Assembly (NCBI RefSeq): GCF_001709345.1 | Contig: NZ_MDTQ01000001.1 | Location: forward strand, 1,956,584 to 2,020,583 | Source: Terasakiispira papahanaumokuakeensis | GTDB taxonomy: Bacteria > Pseudomonadota > Gammaproteobacteria > Pseudomonadales > Halomonadaceae | Length of the DNA stretch: 64,000 nt | Direction of reading: 5' to 3' | Part shown: positions 57,568 through 64,000 of the stretch, in pieces | Position numbering within the stretch: position 1 is the first letter of the stretch | Layout: each line of letters starts with the position of its first letter | Translations under genes and position numbers: made by a program | Notes under the pieces: generated by a model | The model's input: only the letters and a program-made list of their open reading frames with translations | The model's database searches: none | What the model was told of the DNA's origin: nothing

Positions 57568-59163
57568 ATGCTGCTGCCACAAGCCCCCAAGGATGAAGCA
57601 GCTCGACAGACACGCCTTGATGCCATCGGTTTATTAGATACAGACCGCTCAGAACGATTCGACCGCCTGACAAAACTAGTTAGCCAAATTCTAGAAATAC
57701 CCATCGCGTTGATCTCACTAGTCGATCACAACCGGCAGTGGTTTAAATCCAAGCATGGTATCGATGTTTGTGAAACAGAACGGAGTATTTCTTTCTGTGC
57801 ACATGTCGTATCCAACCAAGAAACACTGCTCATTACCGACACCCTAAAAGATCCTCGATTTGTCGATAACCCTTTAGTGACTGGCGCACCCTACATCCGA
57901 TTTTATGCTGGCGTACCTTTGATATTAGACGGTTTTACGCTGGGCACATTATGTGTCATTGATCATAAGCCTCGAACATTACCAGCACACCAACTACAAA
58001 TCCTTGAGTTAATGGCGCGTATTGTCGTCGATGAATGTCAACTATGGGAGCTGATAAAACAGCATGAACAACAAACCGCATTACAGTTACAACAAGAGCA
58101 CTATCGGCAGAAAAAGAACTTACAACTACAGTTGATTAACCAAGCCCAAAAGATTTTTTTGCAAAACCAAGATGTAAAATCCGCCTGTAGTGATATCTTT
58201 GATGAACTTTTAGAATTAATAGGAAGCCAATTCGGTTTCATTGGTCAAGTCTTTCATCAGTTAGACAAGCCGCCATTTCTACGCATACACCATATTACAG
58301 ATATCAGCTGGAACGCTCTGAGTCGTGCAATGTACCAGCAGTATCATGAGTCAACGTTAGACTTTCATAATCTGGATAACCTCTTTGGGCAGGCCGTCTT
58401 ATCGAATACCGAAATCATCACGAATGATCCCGCCCAACATCCATTTAGCCGTGGCGTACCAGAGGGTCATCCCACTCTCCACTGTTTTTTGGGCATTCCC
58501 CTACGACACGCAGGCCAAGTCAAAGGCATGATGGGATTTGCCAACAAGCCTGGTGGGTACTCTCAAGCAGATATTGAGTGGCTGACCCCTATCAGCGATA
58601 CCCTCGGATTGTTGTTCCATGCGAGAAACTCAGAAGAAGCGCGACTGAAGGCAGAGTCCGAGCTTAAAGTATTAGCAACACGTGACCCACTGACCAGCTT
58701 ATTTAATCGCCGAGCGTTTATCGATCAATGCGAAGAACGTCTAGAAGCGGTCGCCGAAGGCCAGCTTTTGGTCATGTTGGACCTCGATCATTTCAAGCAG
58801 ATCAACGACAACTATGGGCACGCGGCAGGCGATGCGGTTCTACGCCACATCAGCCAAAGTATGCAAGATCATCTACGTCAGCAGGATCTACTGGGACGCC
58901 TAGGCGGAGAAGAATTCGCTATTCTGCTCACCGCGCCGATCAACCATGAAAGTGCCGAGCGGATTCTAGCACGATTACACCAAGTGATCGCTGAATCCCC
59001 CATTGCTTTTGGTTCACAAGAGATCAGTGTAACCGCCAGTGCAGGCACCGCATTACAGCACTCAGGGGATCAGCTGGATGACCTCTTATCAAGAGCGGAT
59101 GCCAGCCTTTATCAGGCCAAGGCTGAAGGGCGTAATCGGATATGCGGGCCACTCGGCCAATGA
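57568..59163 (+). CDS. diguanylate cyclase with tandem GAF domains
   Basis: 531 residues, cytosolic. GAF 1 (~25-165, with LISLVDHNRQWFKSKHGI and FYAGVPLILDGFTLGTLCVID), a coiled linker (~170-200), GAF 2 (~205-355, with HCFLGIPLRHAGQVKGMMGF) and a C-terminal GGDEF domain (~370-530) with TRDPLTSLFNRRAF, MLDLDHFKQINDNYGHAAGD and active-site GRLGGEEF. An RxxD inhibitory site (RQQD) lies five residues before GGEEF, so product feedback is expected. It makes c-di-GMP; the GAF ligands are unknown. Confidence 0.95.
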   Translation: MLLPQAPKDEAARQTRLDAIGLLDTDRSERFDRLTKLVSQILEIPIALISLVDHNRQWFKSKHGIDVCETERSISFCAHVVSNQETLLITDTLKDPRFVDNPLVTGAPYIRFYAGVPLILDGFTLGTLCVIDHKPRTLPAHQLQILELMARIVVDECQLWELIKQHEQQTALQLQQEHYRQKKNLQLQLINQAQKIFLQNQDVKSACSDIFDELLELIGSQFGFIGQVFHQLDKPPFLRIHHITDISWNALSRAMYQQYHESTLDFHNLDNLFGQAVLSNTEIITNDPAQHPFSRGVPEGHPTLHCFLGIPLRHAGQVKGMMGFANKPGGYSQADIEWLTPISDTLGLLFHARNSEEARLKAESELKVLATRDPLTSLFNRRAFIDQCEERLEAVAEGQLLVMLDLDHFKQINDNYGHAAGDAVLRHISQSMQDHLRQQDLLGRLGGEEFAILLTAPINHESAERILARLHQVIAESPIAFGSQEISVTASAGTALQHSGDQLDDLLSRADASLYQAKAEGRNRICGPLGQ

Positions 59164-59201
59164 AATGAATAGCCTAGGGTGCTTCCAGCATTCTCACTGA
59201 C

Positions 59202-59852
59202 TCACGAATAGGGCTCCAGCATCACGCCAGCTTCAGTGTCGATAAGCGAACAACAGCGATCAGCCAATGCTTCAACATCACTTACATCATGTGACACCAG
59301 CAAGATCGCATATCCTTGCTGCTTCATGGTATTGAACAGTTCATAAAGATACATTCGATTTTGAGAGTCCAGCCCCGTCATGGGCTCGTCAAGCAGCACC
59401 AGAGGCTGAGAACGCAATAAAGCTCGAACTAAAGTCACCCGCTGCTGCTGTCCACCAGAAAGGGCTTCAGGTAATCGATGCTCAAAACCTGCTAATCCGA
59501 CTTGAGCCAGTAAAGTGCTGACTTGCGCAACCTGCTCAGAAGATAGCTTTCCCCGGGGGTTAAGACCAAGGGCAATATTGGTCATCACATCCAGGTGAGC
59601 AAACAGATTATGAGATTGAAATACACTGGTGACAGGCCGCTGCCAAGGGGGCAAAGGCAAAAGATCCTGCCCCTGCCAAGTTAAGGTGCCTGCCGTTGGC
59701 GTCAAGAACCCTGCAATGGTTTGCAAAAGTGTACTTTTCCCGGCACCGCTGCCCCCTGTAATGGCCATACATTGGCCAGGGAGTAGCTGAAAGCTCCAGT
59801 CAAAATGCTGACCTTGGGCGTACTCAAAACATAAGTGATCGACCACTAACAC
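59202..59852 (-). CDS. thiQ: thiamine ABC transporter ATP-binding protein
   Basis: 216 residues with Walker A GGSGAGKST (~33-41), LSGGQQQRVTLVRALL signature and Walker B PLVLLDEP. It begins at a GTG (59852); no better start is seen. Short for an ABC ATPase, as ThiQ is. It follows thiP after 79 bases containing a CGGCC/GGCCG hairpin. It powers ThiBPQ uptake of thiamine and TPP. Confidence 0.95.
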   Translation of the reverse strand: MLVVDHLCFEYAQGQHFDWSFQLLPGQCMAITGGSGAGKSTLLQTIAGFLTPTAGTLTWQGQDLLPLPPWQRPVTSVFQSHNLFAHLDVMTNIALGLNPRGKLSSEQVAQVSTLLAQVGLAGFEHRLPEALSGGQQQRVTLVRALLRSQPLVLLDEPMTGLDSQNRMYLYELFNTMKQQGYAILLVSHDVSDVEALADRCCSLIDTEAGVMLEPYS

Positions 59853-59918
59853 CGTTTACAAACCCCATCCAATCACCAAACACACTTAAATATCGGCCCT
59901 ATCGAATAATGGCCGAGC

Positions 59919-59948
59919 AAAAATGTTTTGATCAAAAACGTTTTGATC
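59919..59948. repeat. 15-bp tandem duplication across the thiP stop codon
   Basis: AAAAATGTTTTGATC (59919-59933) is followed directly by AAAAACGTTTTGATC (59934-59948), one mismatch. The thiP TGA stop (59932-59934) falls at the junction, so a slippage event may have changed the thiP C-terminus or created the stop. Confidence 0.6.
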
Positions 59949-61569
59949 GAGCAGGTCTCAAGCAGTGGCGCCAGAACATAAACCCCATCGCTTGTACCAA
60001 CAATAAAGTCACGGCAGTTGCTGCCGCGCCTTCAGTACGATAATGACCTAATTGTTGATGTAATAACTGTGTCAACGTCGGCTCGCTCGGCATCCCCAAC
60101 AAGGCAATCACGCCAAAATCCCCCAGTGATAGTGCCATCGCGTAACCCAGCGACAAGCCTATAGGCCCCCGCCATTGAGGCCATAGCCACCATCGCCACC
60201 GAGCCCAACCGGTAAGGCCCAGAGAGAGCAACAAGCGTATCGGCCCTTGCTCACCGCGAGAGTGCATAGCGGGCAGACTTTGTAATACAAAAGGAACCGC
60301 CATGAGCCCATTCAATAGCGCGACCCAAAATAGGCTTTGATTCACCATCAACACCCAGGGTTTGAGTAGTACAAACAAGCCGGTACCCAACACCATGGCA
60401 GGCACCATCAGTGTCATGCGCCCACTCACCGCCAGCCATTGGCCTAATCGTTCATGACCATATAAACGCAGCTGCCTGATTCCGGCCTGTAGACTCACCG
60501 CCAGCACGACAGCCACAAGGGCGGCACCCAAGGCAATCATCAAACTGCGTCCAAGGGCGGCCCAAATCAGCGATTGCGACCATAGGGCGGGCACACCAGA
60601 CAATCCTTGTCCGATAACCAAAACCAAAGGCGGCCAAATTAATCCAATCAAAAGCAAGATGGAGAAACCATCGCTCAGCCAAGCAAATCCCCCCTGGTCG
60701 GGACGACATGGTCTGTCACCATAAAAAGCGCCCGATACTGATAGCGATTGAACATGACGATGACTCCACAGCCATATCACAGCACATGAAGCCAATTGAA
60801 GAAGCGCTAAAAAAGCCGCTTGTCCAGGCGCATCATCAAACCTTAAGGCCTGATAAATCGCAACTTCCAATGTCGTTGCTCCAGGCCCACCTCCGAGCGT
60901 GAGCACAATCGCAAAGCTGGTGAAACATAGGGTAAAGACCAATGCCCCTAAGCCGGGTAAGTACTGACGAATAACAGGCCATTCTATCGTCCGCCAAATC
61001 GCTGAACGCTGCAGTCCCAACTGACTCACCAACAACCAGTGTTCCCGGGGTTGACGTTCAAGCGCCTGTAACAATAAACGTGCGACCAAAGGTACATTGA
61101 AGAATAAGTGCGCGAAGACAATGCCATCTAGCCCATAGGGGCGCCATGACCAAGAAAACCCCATCATGTTGCCAAGCTGTGCGACCACACCCTGACGGCC
61201 ATACACGCTAATCAACCCCAGCACCGCCACTAGCGCGGGCAATACCAACGTCACTTCCATACTACGCAGTAAAAGGGTTCGCCCCGGAAATTGAGGGCGT
61301 CGTAACAAAGCACAGGCCATTGGAATGGCCAACAACACACTCAAGCCAGTCGACAAGGCTGCTTGGCCCAAAGTAAAGCGCCAAACCCGCCATAGATACG
61401 CATCATGCCAGAGGGCAACCTCAGCCATATCATCGGCCTGCAAAAAAAGCCCCAAGAAAGCAGCACAGGCCAACCCAGGTAGCAGAACAATCGGTACCAG
61501 CAAGCACAGTACGACTTGCCAAGGCGTCATGCGCAACCAGCGATTCAACGCGTATAAGCCTCTAACCAC
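59932..61569 (-). CDS. thiP: thiamine ABC transporter permease
   Basis: 545 residues forming two fused permease halves, about twelve membrane segments. The EAA-like loop regions are present in each half (REHWLLVSQLGLQRSAIWRTIEWP in part and LLLSLGLTGWARWRWWLWPQW in part). The first start (GTG 61569) overlaps thiB by 25 bases; an ATG at 61530 (MTPWQVVLC) is an equal candidate. It forms ThiBPQ with the flanking genes. Confidence 0.94.
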   Translation of the reverse strand: MVRGLYALNRWLRMTPWQVVLCLLVPIVLLPGLACAAFLGLFLQADDMAEVALWHDAYLWRVWRFTLGQAALSTGLSVLLAIPMACALLRRPQFPGRTLLLRSMEVTLVLPALVAVLGLISVYGRQGVVAQLGNMMGFSWSWRPYGLDGIVFAHLFFNVPLVARLLLQALERQPREHWLLVSQLGLQRSAIWRTIEWPVIRQYLPGLGALVFTLCFTSFAIVLTLGGGPGATTLEVAIYQALRFDDAPGQAAFLALLQLASCAVIWLWSHRHVQSLSVSGAFYGDRPCRPDQGGFAWLSDGFSILLLIGLIWPPLVLVIGQGLSGVPALWSQSLIWAALGRSLMIALGAALVAVVLAVSLQAGIRQLRLYGHERLGQWLAVSGRMTLMVPAMVLGTGLFVLLKPWVLMVNQSLFWVALLNGLMAVPFVLQSLPAMHSRGEQGPIRLLLSLGLTGWARWRWWLWPQWRGPIGLSLGYAMALSLGDFGVIALLGMPSEPTLTQLLHQQLGHYRTEGAAATAVTLLLVQAMGFMFWRHCLRPARSKRF

Positions 61570-62564
61570 TCATGAATCCAATCGCGTCGATTGGCAGCCA
61601 CACGATCGGGGGAAATTAAAAGCGATTGGGGCTGAATCAAATCATGAAATGCAGGTGGCAATGCAGATCCGATATCAATGACAGGGTACATATAATTAGT
61701 CAGCGGTAACGACTTCTGCGCCTGCTCGCTGATAAGAAACTGCAAGAAATTCTGTGCCAATTGAGGATGAGCACTGTGCTGAGCAACAGCCCCCACTTCA
61801 ACTTGCAGGTAGTGGCCCTCATCAAATTGAGCGGCACGATAACGATCACTGTGCTCCACCGTCAGATGATAAGCGGGTGAAGTGCTATAGGACATCACCA
61901 ATGGCGCTTCACCTTTGAGAAATAGAGACTGATAAGCCTCGCTCCAACCCGGTGTGACCGTCAGAATTTTACGGGATAATCGTGCCCATGCCTGCGGCGC
62001 TTGATCACCATAGACAGCCTTAACCCACAATAGAAGCCCAAAGCCCGGCGTACTGGTGCGCGGATCTTCAATGATGACTTTCAGGTCATCGGGAGCATCC
62101 ACCAAAGCTTTCAGGCTAGTCGGAGGTTGTGACAACTGCCGAGCGTCATACACGAACGAAAAGTAGCTCCAGTCATAAGGGACAAAAACAGAACTGGTCC
62201 ATTCGACAGGCAAGTTTAATTCAGGCAACTCAAATTGATAAGGCGTTAACAACCCCGTCTTTTCAGCCGCTTGCATTAAGTTCATGTCTAAACTCAACAC
62301 CACATCGGCAGGAGAGGCCTCACCTTCAAGACGGAGGCGCTGAAGAATACTGGCACCACCTGATAACCCTACCCAACGGAGATCGCAATGACAACGCGCT
62401 TCAAAGCTCTTTTCTAATTGAGGCCCAGGCCCCCAATCAGACGTAAAAGAATCAGACGCATAAACCGTCAAAACAGGCGTTTTATCAGCCGCAGCAGCCA
62501 CAGACCCAACAGCAAAGTTCACCCATATCGCAACACATCCCACCCAGAACCACACAGTCTTCAT
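61545..62564 (-). CDS. thiB: thiamine ABC transporter substrate-binding protein
   Basis: The second of two adjacent ATGs (62564) has better spacing to GGAT and yields 339 residues with a signal peptide (MKTVWFWVGCVAIWVNFAVG...AAA). The mature domain begins VLTVYASDSFTSDWGPGP, the typical ThiB/TbpA start, with ADVVLSLDMNLMQAAEKTGL and the C-terminal VPNY-like LTNYMYPVIDIGSALP. It binds thiamine and its phosphates in the periplasm. Confidence 0.95.
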   Translation of the reverse strand: MKTVWFWVGCVAIWVNFAVGSVAAAADKTPVLTVYASDSFTSDWGPGPQLEKSFEARCHCDLRWVGLSGGASILQRLRLEGEASPADVVLSLDMNLMQAAEKTGLLTPYQFELPELNLPVEWTSSVFVPYDWSYFSFVYDARQLSQPPTSLKALVDAPDDLKVIIEDPRTSTPGFGLLLWVKAVYGDQAPQAWARLSRKILTVTPGWSEAYQSLFLKGEAPLVMSYSTSPAYHLTVEHSDRYRAAQFDEGHYLQVEVGAVAQHSAHPQLAQNFLQFLISEQAQKSLPLTNYMYPVIDIGSALPPAFHDLIQPQSLLISPDRVAANRRDWIHEWLEAYTR

Positions 62565-62749
62565 CATTGATCCGACTTCAAGCAAGCTGCACACCACACC
62601 CAGCCGGTCAGCCAGTCAATCTCAACCGATCTCACCGCGTAGGAAGCAGCATCGTTAGAAAAATAAACCAGGGTATAAGACGGCAAAGCATCAGACTGAA
62701 GTCAGCTTCGCAGCAGGGGGAGGCATCACGTTAGCAGAAGCGCTGATAT

Positions 62750-62828
62750 CATCCCTACGCCGGCATCACCCGGATCAGGTATTGCGGGTTTTTTCTCAGC
62801 CTATAACCTATAAACAGGCACCCCGTGA
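62750..62828 (-). promoter_or_regulatory. TPP riboswitch (THI element)
   Basis: Read on the minus strand: ACGGGGTGCC, GGCTGAGA (62794-62799 region), ACCTGATCCGG (62773-62779 core) and GCCGGCGTAGGGA (62752-62758 core) occur in the canonical order and spacing of the TPP aptamer. It lies 186 bases upstream of thiB. The distance and lack of a T-run leave the expression platform uncertain. It represses thiBPQ when TPP is plentiful. Confidence 0.93.
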
Positions 62829-62835
62829 TACTGGC

Positions 62836-62864
62836 ATCATACGCATCGCACTCGCCGAAATAAA
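62836..62864 (-). promoter_or_regulatory. candidate promoter of thiBPQ
   Basis: On the minus strand TTTATT (62859-62864), a 17-base spacer, then TATGAT (62836-62841), placing the transcript start just before the TPP aptamer. The -10 matches five of six consensus bases. It lies 34 bases downstream of the upstream chemoreceptor gene end. Confidence 0.45.
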
Positions 62865-62898
62865 GTTAACCGCTCTCAATAAAGAAAACTAACGGCTC

Positions 62899-64000
62899 TC
62901 AATCAGGCAAATAGCCAATCCTGAAGCCCCCCCAGTGACGCCCATTGACATAAATGGGAACCGATAAATCATGCATCACTTCACCGGTATCCCGCTTATA
63001 AGTTTGTAACAACAACGCATCTTCATGAGCACCACAACGACGCCCCGTTGGGTCATCAAAAATGCGTTTACTACGGCTGAGTTTAAGGTCTCGCTCATAA
63101 TCACCGGATGGAGGCTGGGCAAACTGAGTATTGTGCGTTGGGACATAACCTTGTTTATCGCAGGTAATCGCAAAAGCGATACCAGAATGTGATAAGAGTG
63201 GCTCTTGAATCGTAGGTAAGTGCTGATCCGTAAACTGATCAAATCCAGTGTGATATTGCTGAGGATGAGTGTTGGCGATCGCTTGATATTGCGGTTGAAA
63301 AAGCGACTGCTCGGTGAGTTGTCCAGAACGTAAAGCCTCTTCAAAACACTGCCCTACTTCATCAGCCGCTTGACGCGCTAATTCAAAAATACGTTGATGA
63401 CGACTGGACACACGCTGTATAGCCAAAGTCGCGTTCATTGACTCCGCGGCCCCAACCAGCCCACTGGCTTGAGTCACCAGCTGCTGCATGTCCTGGTTCC
63501 CTGAGACCACCTGTTCATTCAGTGCTTCAACAGCCTCAGCCATCTGCGCCACATGCTGGTGGCTATCCGTCACGGCATCCGCAATACCATTCAGTTGAAT
63601 CCCAACCTCTTCAAAATGATCAGCCATACTATCCAAGCGGTGACCCACTTGCTCCACTTCTTCAGCGCCCTGAGTCACCTGCTGCATCAAATCACCGATG
63701 TTATGAACCACTTGAGCCGCACTGTCATGAATCTCAGCCACAATGGATTCAACCTGTCGCGTCGACTCAGAAGTTCGACTGGCCAATAAGCGCACCTCAT
63801 CTGCGACAACAGCAAAGCCGCGCCCATGCTCTCCCGCTCTAGCGGCTTCAATCGCAGCATTCAATGCCAGTAAATTGGTTTGCTCAGCGATGCCCTCAAT
63901 CACTTGAGTCACAGCCTGAATGCTCTGGCTCTTTTCACTCAGGGTCTCAATTAAACTAAGCGCCTGCTGGGAGCGCTCTGACAATCGGCGCATATCCTTC
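62899..64000 (-). CDS. methyl-accepting chemotaxis protein with C-terminal sensor domain (partial)
   Basis: The frame is open to the window edge, so the N-terminus lies beyond base 64000. The visible 366 residues start within the MCP signalling domain ([20 protein letters not shown], then [13 protein letters not shown]-type [17 protein letters not shown]), include methylation-helix regions, then a C-terminal ~145-residue domain with [33 protein letters not shown] and [18 protein letters not shown], a Cache-like module seen at the C-terminus of soluble MCPs. No membrane segment is visible in this part. Ligand unknown. Confidence 0.9.
   Translation of the reverse strand, partial: KDMRRLSERSQQALSLIETLSEKSQSIQAVTQVIEGIAEQTNLLALNAAIEAARAGEHGRGFAVVADEVRLLASRTSESTRQVESIVAEIHDSAAQVVHNIGDLMQQVTQGAEEVEQVGHRLDSMADHFEEVGIQLNGIADAVTDSHQHVAQMAEAVEALNEQVVSGNQDMQQLVTQASGLVGAAESMNATLAIQRVSSRHQRIFELARQAADEVGQCFEEALRSGQLTEQSLFQPQYQAIANTHPQQYHTGFDQFTDQHLPTIQEPLLSHSGIAFAITCDKQGYVPTHNTQFAQPPSGDYERDLKLSRSKRIFDDPTGRRCGAHEDALLLQTYKRDTGEVMHDLSVPIYVNGRHWGGFRIGYLPD

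Overview
The window is a chromosomal segment of a gammaproteobacterium. The layout thrS-infC-rpmI-rplT-pheS-pheT-ihfA, a Vibrio-type TtpC/ExbB/ExbD/TonB cluster, an etfBA/ETF-QO set, a TRAP transporter and several chemotaxis and c-di-GMP genes together suggest a heterotrophic, motile, probably marine Oceanospirillales-like organism of roughly 50% G+C. The genus cannot be named from the sequence alone. I see no rRNA, tRNA, insertion sequence, phage gene or CRISPR array.

Layout. 1-1169: end of purM and purN. 1559-9041: the translation operon thrS, infC (predicted ATC start), rpmI, rplT, pheS, pheT, ihfA, with a strongly structured thrS-infC spacer. 9186-11344: a lipoprotein of unknown function, xthA and a YaiI-family protein. 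11493-16656 (minus): a six-gene, translationally coupled TonB-energising cluster (DUF3450, TtpC-like, ExbB, ExbD, TonB, TPR protein) behind a possible Fur box. 17087-20989: etfBA, divergent from ETF-quinone oxidoreductase. 21076-25573: a LysR regulator with MOSC and GNAT genes, divergent from the glutathione-dependent formaldehyde detoxification pair frmA-fghA. 25646-29660: DUF3750 protein, small membrane protein, HDOD protein and a secreted alpha/beta hydrolase.

29934-40819 (minus) is the unusual part. It is a three-gene operon: a 292-residue protein made of three ~98-residue modules, each carrying the motif DHHVK; a 2805-residue SpvB/RHS-type giant protein with a hydrophobic, Ala-rich C-terminal tail; and a Ca-dependent phosphoinositide-PLC-like enzyme with a C-terminal beta-sandwich domain. 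A hairpin attenuator separates the first two genes. None of the three has an obvious signal peptide, and no T6SS, Tc-toxin partner or immunity gene is visible. This is the best candidate for an undescribed system.

41170-44053 holds dgkA, a PAP2 phosphatase and eptA, which make a coherent lipid A phosphoethanolamine/diacylglycerol-recycling operon. 44045-48051: DUF1853, an AI-2E family transporter and a Cache chemoreceptor. 48362-54485: 5-oxoprolinase genes pxpABC divergent from a DctPQM TRAP transporter, probably a pyroglutamate uptake and catabolism locus, followed by a MarR-type regulator. 55418-59163: a tiny unannotated ORF, a CPA1 antiporter with an NAD-binding tail, and a GAF-GAF-GGDEF diguanylate cyclase. 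59202-62567 (minus): thiBPQ under a TPP riboswitch. The window ends inside a soluble chemoreceptor gene. Convergent gene pairs are usually separated by a single bidirectional hairpin terminator.
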